This document shows, one piece after another, positions 1 to 6,740 of a stretch of DNA of 40,544 bases (position 1 is its first letter; every line of letters starts with the position of its first letter). Source of the DNA: an uncultured Verrucomicrobiota bacterium (GTDB lineage Bacteria; Verrucomicrobiota; Kiritimatiellia; RFP12; UBA1067); assembly GCA_946623785.1 (NCBI GenBank), contig CAMORM010000008.1:1-40544 (forward strand). Direction: 5' to 3'. The notes under the pieces are model-generated. The model had not been told where the DNA came from and made no database searches. It worked only from the letters and a program-made list of their open reading frames with translations. Position numbers and translations under genes: made by a program.

Positions 1-126
1 GGGGAGGCGCCTGCCGCACCTGCGGAGCCCGCTCCAGCTGCGACTGCGGCCCCTGCTGGCGGCGCTCCCGCGCCTGCCGCCGAGCCAGTGCACACTACTC
101 CTGAATCCGTACCGGAGCAGCAATGA
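1..126 (+). CDS. C-terminal tail of a Pro/Ala-rich protein (5' end outside window)
   Basis: The window opens inside a reading frame that stays open from base 1 and stops with TGA at 124-126. The 41 visible residues are almost entirely Ala, Pro, Gly and Glu and end in a short polar stretch (VHTTPESVPEQQ). This looks like a flexible, disordered tail of the kind found at the ends of periplasmic or membrane-anchored proteins. The stop overlaps the next start codon as ATGA, so the two genes are almost certainly translationally coupled in one operon. Function cannot be judged from the tail. Codon position preferences (many GCn and CCn codons with G or C third bases) fit real coding sequence. Confidence 0.6.
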   Translation, partial: GEAPAAPAEPAPAATAAPAGGAPAPAAEPVHTTPESVPEQQ

Positions 127-1085
127 ACAAGAAGATCGCACAGTGGTTGTCGCTGGCAGTTGCAGCAATCTGCGTTGCCGTCACGGTCTGGCAGGTACTG
201 TCTTACCGCACGCGCGCGTTGACGCTTGAAAAGGACACGCGCCAGGCGGAGCGCACCAAGGCGATGGCGCTCGCGAAGGGCGAGGGGGAGAAGCGCATCG
301 CAGCCGAGAAGAAGCTCGCGGCCGAACGGCAGAGGGCGGAAAACCTCAAGTCCGAGGAAGAGCTCAAGGACAAGTCCATCGCCGAAGAGAAGGCGAAGGC
401 GGAAGCCGAGGAGTCAAAGCGCGCGCGCATCGCCGAGGAGATGAAGGTTGCCGAAGCAAAACTCAAGATAGCAGAGGCGAACCGCAAGGCAAAGGAGGCA
501 GAAAAGGCCTCGCTCGAGCTTGCGCTGGACCTCGCCGGTGCCACCAACGAGACGATGCGCGTCCAGCTTGAGCTCTCCGAATCGCAGCGTGCCCTTGCCG
601 AGCGGACTGCAGAGGCAAACGAAGCGGCGCTCAAGACACAGGAGCTCCTGAAGGAGGAGTACGCCAAGCTTGTCGCGGAGCAGAAGGAAATCAATGCCGT
701 GCTCCGGGAGCGCGAGGAGGAGTCGCGTCCAGACAAGACGATTGCGATGCTAATGGAGGAGAACGAGGAGAAGCGCAGACAGGAACTTGGCGACGCCTGG
801 GTTCCAGACTACGAATATTCCGAGCAGCCAACCTACGAGCTCCACGAAGGCCCGGCAACGGGCTTCAAGAAGCCGACGGCAAACGACAAGAGGCTAGCCG
901 CAATCAACGAGAAGATCGACAAGGCCGTTGCCGAGCGTACTCGGCTTGCCAACAAGCGCATCGTGGAGGACCTTGAGGGGATGATGCGCAAGGCGATCCG
1001 CGACGGCCGCCGCGAGGACGCCGAGTTCTACTACGGCAGCCTGCTCTCCCTGGTTCCCGACTACACCCCCGACCAGTCCAAGTAG
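123..1085 (+). CDS. Membrane-anchored coiled-coil protein of unknown function
   Basis: This 320-residue protein has one N-terminal membrane segment (about residues 8-27, after MNKK), so it is probably a type II inner-membrane protein with the rest in the periplasm. Residues about 35-210 are an almost uninterrupted Ala/Glu/Lys/Arg-rich coiled coil with TolA-like composition. After a Tyr/Pro-rich linker (about 225-250) comes a second short helical region (about 258-300) ending in YYGSLLSLVPDY. The ATG overlaps the stop of the upstream gene (ATGA), so the start is well defined. I recognise no enzymatic domain. An envelope-spanning or scaffold role is plausible from composition only. Confidence 0.75.
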   Translation: MNKKIAQWLSLAVAAICVAVTVWQVLSYRTRALTLEKDTRQAERTKAMALAKGEGEKRIAAEKKLAAERQRAENLKSEEELKDKSIAEEKAKAEAEESKRARIAEEMKVAEAKLKIAEANRKAKEAEKASLELALDLAGATNETMRVQLELSESQRALAERTAEANEAALKTQELLKEEYAKLVAEQKEINAVLREREEESRPDKTIAMLMEENEEKRRQELGDAWVPDYEYSEQPTYELHEGPATGFKKPTANDKRLAAINEKIDKAVAERTRLANKRIVEDLEGMMRKAIRDGRREDAEFYYGSLLSLVPDYTPDQSK

Positions 1086-1109
1086 CGCGCCTCCCTATCA
1101 CTCTCCTCC

Positions 1110-1414
1110 GAGCCGCCTATGGAGAACCCCATGGAGAGCTGGCGCCTATGGAGAGCCGCCGTCCCGGCGGCTCGAGGTCCCGTAACTCTATGCCTCCCAC
1201 TGAGCCGCCAAGATGGCGGCTCTCCATGTTCCGTAGTCGCCAAACAGATGGCGGCTCTCCATGTTCCGCCACTACGAAACAAATGAATATCCCTTATGGA
1301 CAACCACGCTAAGAACACCCAGCATATGGAGAGCCGCCGTCCCGGCGGCTCAAGGTCCCGCAATTCTATGCCGCCTCTCTCTAGCTGCATGGAGAGCCGC
1401 CGTCCTGGCGGCTC
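1110..1414 (+). repeat. REP palindrome cluster, left of the RAYT gene
   Basis: The cluster holds at least five copies of a roughly 35-bp element built as ATGGA, stem GAGCCGCC, 5-base loop, stem GGCGGCTC, then a tail like GAGGTCCCG. Forward copies lie at 1148-1182, 1326-1360 and 1389-1414; the 1153-1160/1166-1173 arms are perfectly complementary. Inverted copies lie at 1201-1233 (perfect stem) and 1234-1268 (imperfect stem, longer loop). A decayed copy spans about 1110-1147. Loops vary (GTCCC, GTCCT, or ATCTT in the inverted copies) while the stems are conserved, the pattern expected of REP elements selected for DNA hairpin structure. Apart from the 5' end of the RAYT frame, I see no other gene in 1086-1388. 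Confidence 0.9.
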
Positions 1415-2042
1415 ATCAAATCTGCATGTCGCAGTTGAGTTTCCGTCCATAATAGATCAAGCGCCACAACGTTTCTTTTCGCAGTATTCATCCGTTGACG
1501 TTTGTCGACACAATCTTCCGCATCTAGTGCAGCCAGGAGTTGTTCTGTTTGTCACATTTCGTCTTGCCGATTCAATGCCGAAGCAGTTGTTGCGCCGATG
1601 GCAGGAAGATCGTGCCGCATGGCTCTCCCTGCATCCTGAGCCATGGGACGAATCCACTCGCGATGAATACTCGAATGTCTTTCTTGGGAAGGTCGAGGAA
1701 TGGCTTGATGCTGGGCATGGCGATTGCGCTCTCGCTCGGAGCGATTGCCACTCAGTGGTGGCTGGTGCAATAGAGCATTTCAACGGCGAGCGATACCAGC
1801 TCCATTCGTACATTGTGATGCCAAACCATGTGCATGTGCTGATGGAACTGGCTGCCGTGGAGTCCCTGCCCAAGGTAATACATAGTTGGAAGAGTTTTAC
1901 TGCGAAGGCAATATGCCGGGCAACGGGCAAGAGTGGCGCGGTCTGGCAGCGTGACTATTTTGACCGGATGATAAGAGGCTTGGAACATTATAGGCACTGC
2001 TTGAATTATATACGAGCAAATGAGCAGCAAATGATGAAATAG
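1389..2042 (+). CDS. REP-associated tyrosine transposase (RAYT, IS200/Y1 family)
   Basis: The protein matches the RAYT group of HUH single-strand transposases. It has the N-terminal block QPGVVLFVTFRLADSMP, then HPEPWDESTR and EEWLDAGHGDC, the HUH metal-binding motif in VMPNHVHVLM, WKSFTAKAI, WQRDYFDRMIR and a final YI, whose Tyr is the candidate nucleophile. These enzymes bind, cleave and mobilise REP hairpins. The open frame begins at 1296, but recognisable homology starts only near 1455. In-frame ATGs at 1326 and 1389 lie inside REP copies, so the N-terminus would read MESRRPGGS. I chose 1389 (217 aa) as the closest. The C-terminus stops soon after YI, without the usual NP-containing extension, so the gene may be trimmed. 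The base composition is visibly more AT-rich than in neighbouring genes, consistent with transfer. Confidence 0.85.
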   Translation: MESRRPGGSSNLHVAVEFPSIIDQAPQRFFSQYSSVDVCRHNLPHLVQPGVVLFVTFRLADSMPKQLLRRWQEDRAAWLSLHPEPWDESTRDEYSNVFLGKVEEWLDAGHGDCALARSDCHSVVAGAIEHFNGERYQLHSYIVMPNHVHVLMELAAVESLPKVIHSWKSFTAKAICRATGKSGAVWQRDYFDRMIRGLEHYRHCLNYIRANEQQMMK

Positions 2043-2043
2043 T

Positions 2044-2206
2044 GGAGCCGCCAAGATGGCGGCTCTCCATGTTCCGAGGTCGCCAAACAAAAGGCGGCTC
2101 TCCATGTTTCGAGGTCGCCAAACAAAAGGCGGCTATGGAGAGCCGCCGTCCCGGCGGCTCGAGGTCCCGCAACTCTGTCTCAGATTGCGCCGCCAAATGG
2201 CGACTC
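2044..2206 (+). repeat. REP palindrome cluster, right of the RAYT gene
   Basis: The cluster begins two bases after the transposase stop codon. A perfect inverted copy lies at 2045-2076 (arms 2045-2052 and 2058-2065). Two shortened inverted copies with the loop-side variant CGCCAAACAAAAGGCG lie at 2077-2111 and 2112-2134, near-identical and in direct tandem. A perfect forward copy lies at 2135-2169. A degraded palindrome (GCCGCC/GGCGAC) lies at about 2187-2206. The mixture of orientations mirrors the left cluster and resembles the BIME mosaics of enterobacteria. Confidence 0.88.
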
Positions 2207-2273
2207 GACATATAGTAATTTTCCCACAATATATTTTGCATGAGTCCGTTTACTGTGAAAAAGGACAGGACTT

Positions 2274-3089
2274 ATGAAAACAAACCACGTTATAGCAATC
2301 GTAGTCGGGGCGATGACTCTGGAGGCTGTGATGGCATACGCCTTCTGGCCTACTCAGGCCGACCTGGAGCCAGCTCCGGTACGCCAGGAGCGCAGGCACA
2401 GGCCGCGCGACGTTCAGGAGACCGCAGACTCCAAGGCACTTCGTCAGCGCATAACTGAGCTTGAGAGGCGCCTTGCGGAGGCGCAGGCCGCAGCAAAGGA
2501 GGAAAAGGTGGAGGAGAACGGAGAGGAGGTCCGTCCCAACGGCGAGAACCGCTTCCAGCCTCCGTCGATGAAGGAAATCCGCGAGCGCATGGAGCAGTTT
2601 GAAAAGGAGAACCCCGAGCGATACGCGCAGATGACCAACGGATTTGAGCAGGGGCGCCGTCGCATGCAGGAGCGCAGCCAGGCGAGGTCCAACTTCCTCG
2701 CATCCATCGACACTTCCAAGATGACCGCCTCGCAGAAGGAGGTCCACCAGAAGTACCTCGATCTCACCGTCCGCCAGCAGGAACTCCAGGAGTACATGCG
2801 TCCGGACGCGAACGTGACCGACGAAGAGCGCCAGGCCGCGTTCCAGGAGATGCGCGATGTCGGCCACCAGATACGCGAGCTCGGCCGGCAGGAACGCGAC
2901 ACGCTCCTTGCCCAGGCCGCTCAGAACATGGGCTACTCCGCCGAGGAGGCTGACGCCATCGTGGGGCAGATCAAGGACATATATCAGCTTACCGAAGGCG
3001 GCCGCGGCGGATTCGGCGGTTTTGGAGGCGGCTTCGGCGGTGGATTCGGAGGTGGCCGTGGCGGACGCGGCGGAAGAGGCGGCCGCTAA
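2274..3089 (+). CDS. Membrane-anchored helical protein with Gly/Arg-rich tail
   Basis: This 271-residue protein starts with a signal-anchor (about residues 6-24). A charged linker and a coiled-coil stretch (about 55-85) follow, then a helical region about 95-240 rich in Glu, Gln, Arg and Met. That region contains a segment beginning MTASQKEVHQKYLDL that recalls periplasmic metal-sensor/chaperone helices (CpxP/Spy-like), but only loosely. The last 30 residues are repeats of GGFGG and GGRGG. A GGACAGG-type ribosome site sits at 2266-2272. A weak promoter (TCGACA at 2205-2210, TATATT at 2230-2235, spacing 19) may lie just past the REP cluster. The 3' end overlaps the convergent ketosynthase gene by 4 bp. 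Function unknown. Confidence 0.75.
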   Translation: MKTNHVIAIVVGAMTLEAVMAYAFWPTQADLEPAPVRQERRHRPRDVQETADSKALRQRITELERRLAEAQAAAKEEKVEENGEEVRPNGENRFQPPSMKEIRERMEQFEKENPERYAQMTNGFEQGRRRMQERSQARSNFLASIDTSKMTASQKEVHQKYLDLTVRQQELQEYMRPDANVTDEERQAAFQEMRDVGHQIRELGRQERDTLLAQAAQNMGYSAEEADAIVGQIKDIYQLTEGGRGGFGGFGGGFGGGFGGGRGGRGGRGGR

Positions 3090-4306
3090 ATCCGCTTGAA
3101 AACAAGCGACGTGTTTACGCCTCCGAACGCGAAGTTGTTCGACATGGCGTACTCGCAGTCGATCCTGCGCCCCTCTCCGGCAATATAGTCGAGGGGGGCG
3201 CATTCCGTATCGGGGCTGGCGAGGTTGAGTGTCGGCGGGAACCATCCTGAGTTCATCGACTCTATCATCATAGCCGCTTCGATCGAGCCGCATGCGCCAA
3301 GGGTGTGGCCAATGTAGCTCTTGAGCGACGAAATCGGCACGGCCCTCCTGAACACTCCGTATGTCGCTGCTGTCTCGGCTATGTCGCCTGCCTTCGTTGC
3401 AGTTCCGTGGCCGCTTACGTAGCCTATCTGCGCGGCGTCGATCCCCGCGTTCTCAAGCGCGAGCGAAAGGGCGCTTCCCATCGTCTCGTGGTTGGGGTTC
3501 GTCACGTGCGTGCCGTCCGTAGTCTCCGCAAAGCCGACGAGTTCCGCTAGCGGCTTCGCGCCGCGCGCGAGCGCGTGATCGAGAGCTTCCAGCACGAACG
3601 TGCAGGCGCCTTCGCCTATCACAAGGCCGTCGCGTCCGGAGTCATACGGTGCGGGCGATTCCTTTGGGGCGTCGTTCTTCAGCGATGTCGCGTAGAGCGT
3701 GTCGAATACCGCAACCTGGGTGGGGGAGAATTCGTCCGCACCGCCGGCTATCATGACGTCCTGCACGCCCCAGCGGATGAGCTCGGCCGAGTTGCCGATC
3801 GCAAGGGAACCGGAGGTGCAAGCTGTTCCCGTAGGCACGAGCCGCCCGTGCGTCCTGAAGTGGACGGAGATGTTTACGGCGCACGTCTGGGGCATGATCT
3901 TCAAGTAGGTCCCAGACGTTACGTTCTTGAGCTGCCTGTCGACGAGCATCGAGAAGAAGTCGACGTGAGGCGCGATAGATCCCGAACACGAACCGTATGC
4001 GACGCCTGTGCGGCCGGACTCGAGGTCAGACTGTTCAAGCCCGGACTGCGCCAAAGCCTGCTCTGTGGCCGCAAGCGAGTACATCGCAACGTCGCCCATG
4101 GTTCGCACGGTCTTGCGCGTCCAGTGTTCAGGGCGAGAGAAAGACGCTTTGCAGCCGAGGCGCGTGTTGAGACCCTTGAACTGGTCTAGCTCGTCCAGCC
4201 GCTCAACGCAGTTCTCGAACTTTGACAAACGCGCGAACGCGCTCTTGATGTCGTTGCCAAGGGGGCTGACTATCCCCATTCCGGTTACCACAACCCTGCG
4301 ATTCAT
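3086..4306 (-). CDS. Beta-ketoacyl-ACP synthase, aryl-polyene (ApeR-like) type
   Basis: This thiolase-fold condensing enzyme of 406 residues extends an ACP-bound acyl chain using malonyl-ACP. The catalytic Cys163 sits in GTACTSGS, the first His is H300 in SGHGTAT, and K329 and H334 lie in SLKSYIGHTLGACGS, so the active site is complete. Segments such as GLNTRLG, YATSLKNDAP, GRDGLVIGEGA and YAMSNNFAFGGVNTSL match the ketosynthases of aryl-polyene clusters (E. coli ApeR) better than housekeeping FabF, as I recall those sequences. It starts one base after the upstream reductase stop, with GGAGGT as ribosome site. The rest of an aryl-polyene cluster (dehydratase, ACPs, ammonia-lyase, glycosyltransferases) is not in view, so the product is uncertain. 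Confidence 0.9.
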   Translation of the reverse strand: MNRRVVVTGMGIVSPLGNDIKSAFARLSKFENCVERLDELDQFKGLNTRLGCKASFSRPEHWTRKTVRTMGDVAMYSLAATEQALAQSGLEQSDLESGRTGVAYGSCSGSIAPHVDFFSMLVDRQLKNVTSGTYLKIMPQTCAVNISVHFRTHGRLVPTGTACTSGSLAIGNSAELIRWGVQDVMIAGGADEFSPTQVAVFDTLYATSLKNDAPKESPAPYDSGRDGLVIGEGACTFVLEALDHALARGAKPLAELVGFAETTDGTHVTNPNHETMGSALSLALENAGIDAAQIGYVSGHGTATKAGDIAETAATYGVFRRAVPISSLKSYIGHTLGACGSIEAAMMIESMNSGWFPPTLNLASPDTECAPLDYIAGEGRRIDCEYAMSNNFAFGGVNTSLVFKRI

Positions 4307-4307
4307 T

Positions 4308-5039
4308 TCAGCAGAGACCTCCGTTTACCGATATCACCTGGCGCGTAACGTAAGCCGCCTCGTCCCTGAAGAGGAATGCGACAACCGCCGCCACTTCCTC
4401 GGGACGGCCGAACCTACGCATCGGAATCGCCTTCTTGACTTCGTCCTTGAACTCTATCGAGTCCGCCATCTCTGTTTCGATCACGCCTGGCGCAACGGCG
4501 TTCACGGTGATCCTGTGGCGCGCGAGTTCGACCGCGAGGGCCTTCGCCGCTCCGACAAGCCCGGCCTTTGCCGCGGAATAGTTGACCTGCCCCCTGTTGC
4601 CAACGACGCCGGAAACGGAGGAGATCGCCACGATCCTTCCGCGTATCCTGTTCGACACCATCGGCATCACGACCGGCTTGAGGACATTGTAGAAGCCGCC
4701 TAGGTCCGTGTCGATCACGCGGTCCCACGCATCGCCCTCCAGTATCGGGAAGGGCGCGTCTGCCGTGACTCCGGCGTTTGCGACAACTCCGAAGAAGGGG
4801 CCGTTTGCGGCCATGTCGGCCTCTATCGCAGAAACTGCGGCAGCGCGGTCGGAAACGTCGAAGATCAGCGGCTTCTGCTCGGGCTGCCCTGAGATGCGCG
4901 CGCACTCGGCGGCCGTTTCGGCGGCAGCATCTTCGTTTTTCACGGCGTGCGCAACCACCGCGAAGCCGTCTGCCGCAAGCCTCAGCGCTATCGCCTTGCC
5001 TATGCCTCTGCTCGATCCTGTGACTAGAACTCTGTCCAT
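4308..5039 (-). CDS. 3-oxoacyl-ACP reductase (FabG-like SDR, ApeQ type)
   Basis: This 243-residue short-chain dehydrogenase reduces 3-oxoacyl-ACP to the 3-hydroxy form with NADPH. The Rossmann motif TGSSRGIG is at 7-14, NAG at 88-90, and the catalytic triad is S141, Y154 and K158 (YSAAK). The segment SVSGVVGNRGQVNYSAAKAG and the ending TRQVISVNGG are typical of the aryl-polyene FabG family. It is the first gene of a two-gene operon with the ketosynthase, so the pair supplies condensation and ketoreduction. The ATG lies only 7 bases after a strong -10 box and no ribosome site is visible, so the message is probably leaderless. Housekeeping fatty-acid synthesis is the alternative role. Confidence 0.9.
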   Translation of the reverse strand: MDRVLVTGSSRGIGKAIALRLAADGFAVVAHAVKNEDAAAETAAECARISGQPEQKPLIFDVSDRAAAVSAIEADMAANGPFFGVVANAGVTADAPFPILEGDAWDRVIDTDLGGFYNVLKPVVMPMVSNRIRGRIVAISSVSGVVGNRGQVNYSAAKAGLVGAAKALAVELARHRITVNAVAPGVIETEMADSIEFKDEVKKAIPMRRFGRPEEVAAVVAFLFRDEAAYVTRQVISVNGGLC

Positions 5040-5046
5040 GGGCGGT

Positions 5047-5076
5047 ATTATACACTGCCATCCCCGCAGAAGTCAA
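5047..5076 (-). promoter_or_regulatory. Promoter of the fabG-like/ketosynthase operon, leaderless
   Basis: On the minus strand, TTGACT (5071-5076), an 18-base spacer and a consensus TATAAT (5047-5052) precede the reductase ATG (5037-5039) by 7 bases. Transcription starting at the usual 6-7 bases past the -10 would begin at or beside the A of the ATG. Confidence 0.8.
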
Positions 5077-5135
5077 ACACGCGAGCCGTGGGTTGCTTTG
5101 CTATTTTGCCGCTTTCAAACAGTCCCGCGGTTTTG

Positions 5136-5141
5136 TATAAT
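5136..5141 (+). promoter_or_regulatory. -10 box upstream of the dehydratase/epimerase gene
   Basis: A consensus TATAAT occurs in the 225-bp divergent spacer. A possible weak -35 is TTTCAA at 5113-5118 (spacing 17). An ATG lies 7 bases downstream at 5149, copying the geometry of the opposite promoter. The start chosen for the downstream gene is much further on, at 5265. Confidence 0.6.
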
Positions 5142-5148
5142 ATTCGCC

Positions 5149-5241
5149 ATGAAAATTTTTCCTACAGGTTTCCTGCCGCAACCTCGTTCTCATGCCCGGA
5201 CCCGCTTTTTCCGGCTCGGCTGGGGCGTACTGAATTCCTAG
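5149..5241 (+). CDS. Possible 30-residue leader ORF
   Basis: This short frame begins at the ATG 7 bases after the TATAAT at 5136 and ends with TGA 23 bases before the chosen dehydratase start. The peptide begins MKIFPTGFLPQP, is Arg-rich and ends RLGWGVLNS. It could be a leaderless upstream ORF coupled to the envelope gene, or simply untranslated leader. It resembles nothing I know, and its position relative to the -10 box is the only support. Confidence 0.22.
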   Translation: MKIFPTGFLPQPRSHARTRFFRLGWGVLNS

Positions 5242-5264
5242 CCTTTCTCGTTCCAGATGAAACA

Positions 5265-6728
5265 ATGCACAGGTGTCTAGACAGGTTCAGGACCATTATC
5301 GCGTTCGCCGCAGATGCGGCGACGATGCTTGCGGCGTACTACTTGTCCCTGGCGCTCAGGGTCGACTTCGGCACGCCAGCCTACGGCTGGATGCAGGCGC
5401 ACATGGCGGCCGTAGTTGTCGTGGCGCTCCAGATGTTCGCGATGTCCGTTGCGCGCGCGCACCGCGACTCTTGGGGACGCTTCCGGATCAAGCACGCAGT
5501 CCGCATGGCCGCCGCACTTTGCGGCGCGGCCGCTTTCTTCATCCTGCTGCGCATCGTCCTCCCCGCGCCAGACCACTTCTGGGCTCGTCCGCCTTACACC
5601 GTTTCGCTCATCAACGCGGTTGTGTGCTGGGTGTTCATGATGGTAACGCGAATCCTCTATGCCGCGTGGCTTGCGGAAAAGCGAAAGGAGCCGCTTTTCG
5701 GCCGCGCCGCGGAAACCGAGCTTCCGCCCGAGGTGAAGTCGCTTTTCGCGGGGCGCCGCGTAATGGTTACCGGCGCAGGCGGCACAATCGGATCGGAGAT
5801 ATGCCGCCAGGTCGCGATCCTCGGCCCCGAAGCGCTTGTCCTTGTGGAGCGCAGCGAAAACGCGCTCTACGAAATCGACCGCCGCCTCCGCTCTCGTGCG
5901 AAATGCCCGCTCTTCCCCGAGATGGTCGACATCCGCGAAAGCGCAAGGATGGAGAAGCTCTTCGAGGAGCACCGTCCCGAGATCGTGATCCACGCCGCTG
6001 CGTACAAGCACGTTCCGATGGTCGAGATGAACCCGCGAGAGGGGCTCGCGAACAACTTCCTCGCCACGCTAGACCTCGCCGCGCTTTCGACGCGCCACGG
6101 GGTAAGGCGATTCGTCTTCATATCGACGGACAAGGCCGTCGACCCATCGAGCGTAATGGGAGCCACAAAGCGCCTCGGCGAGCTCGCCATGTGCGCACTG
6201 GGAGGCGCAGACGTCTTCCGCGCGGTGAGGTTCGGGAACGTGATAGGTTCCTCGGGCAGCGTGATTCCGCTCTTCGAGGAGCAGGTCGCGGAAGGCGGGC
6301 CGATGACCGTTACGGACGCGCGGATGACGCGCTACTTCATGAGCGTAGCGGAGGCGGTTTCGCTCGTCCTGCGCGCGGCCGCCATGGAAGGGGACGACAG
6401 GCTATACGTCCTCGACATGGGGCGTCCGCGCAGGATAGTCGAGGTTGCCGAGGAGATTGCCCGCCGCCACGGCTACAGGCCATACCTCGACATGCCGATC
6501 GTCTTCACCGGAATACGCCCGGGCGAAAAGCTCGAGGAGGACCTCGGCGTGGACGTTCCCGGCGCGAAACGCACGGCCCACGGCAAGATATTCGCGCTTG
6601 GCGGATCCTCCGTGACCCAGGAGGACCTCGAAGCCGCCGCTTCGCGGGCGAGGGAGATTTGCGCATCTGAAATGCCGGACGACGAAGTGAGGGCTGCAGT
6701 CCTCGCGCTTGTGCGTCCTGTCCAGTAA
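5265..6728 (+). CDS. Membrane-bound nucleotide-sugar 4,6-dehydratase/epimerase (CapD/WbpM/FlaA1 family, short form)
   Basis: Enzymes of this family act on UDP-GlcNAc-type sugars to make precursors for surface polysaccharide. Residues about 8-135 hold four membrane segments. The SDR domain follows from about 163, with TGAGGTIG (169-176), AAAYKHVPMVEMNP (245-257) and STDKAVDPSSVMGATKR (287-303), where Met replaces the usual catalytic Tyr, as normal for this family. The later motif IRPGEKLEEDL is also present. At 487 residues it is shorter than WbpM-type proteins (about 600 or more) because the cytoplasmic domain between membrane and SDR parts is missing. The ATG at 5265 suits the membrane start MHRCLDRFRTIIAF; the frame is open upstream to 5088. 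No clear ribosome site is seen. The helicase gene follows 12 bp downstream. Confidence 0.88.
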   Translation: MHRCLDRFRTIIAFAADAATMLAAYYLSLALRVDFGTPAYGWMQAHMAAVVVVALQMFAMSVARAHRDSWGRFRIKHAVRMAAALCGAAAFFILLRIVLPAPDHFWARPPYTVSLINAVVCWVFMMVTRILYAAWLAEKRKEPLFGRAAETELPPEVKSLFAGRRVMVTGAGGTIGSEICRQVAILGPEALVLVERSENALYEIDRRLRSRAKCPLFPEMVDIRESARMEKLFEEHRPEIVIHAAAYKHVPMVEMNPREGLANNFLATLDLAALSTRHGVRRFVFISTDKAVDPSSVMGATKRLGELAMCALGGADVFRAVRFGNVIGSSGSVIPLFEEQVAEGGPMTVTDARMTRYFMSVAEAVSLVLRAAAMEGDDRLYVLDMGRPRRIVEVAEEIARRHGYRPYLDMPIVFTGIRPGEKLEEDLGVDVPGAKRTAHGKIFALGGSSVTQEDLEAAASRAREICASEMPDDEVRAAVLALVRPVQ

Positions 6729-6740
6729 GGAGGGCTAGGA

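Noticed and set aside
1061-1450. Minus-strand frames through the REP cluster
   Set aside because: They translate repeated palindromes (EPPGRRLS-type peptides) and contain no domain.
2250-3293. Long minus-strand frame opposite the Gly/Arg-tailed gene
   Set aside because: Composition is typical of an antisense shadow in GC-rich DNA, and it overlaps both that gene and the ketosynthase.
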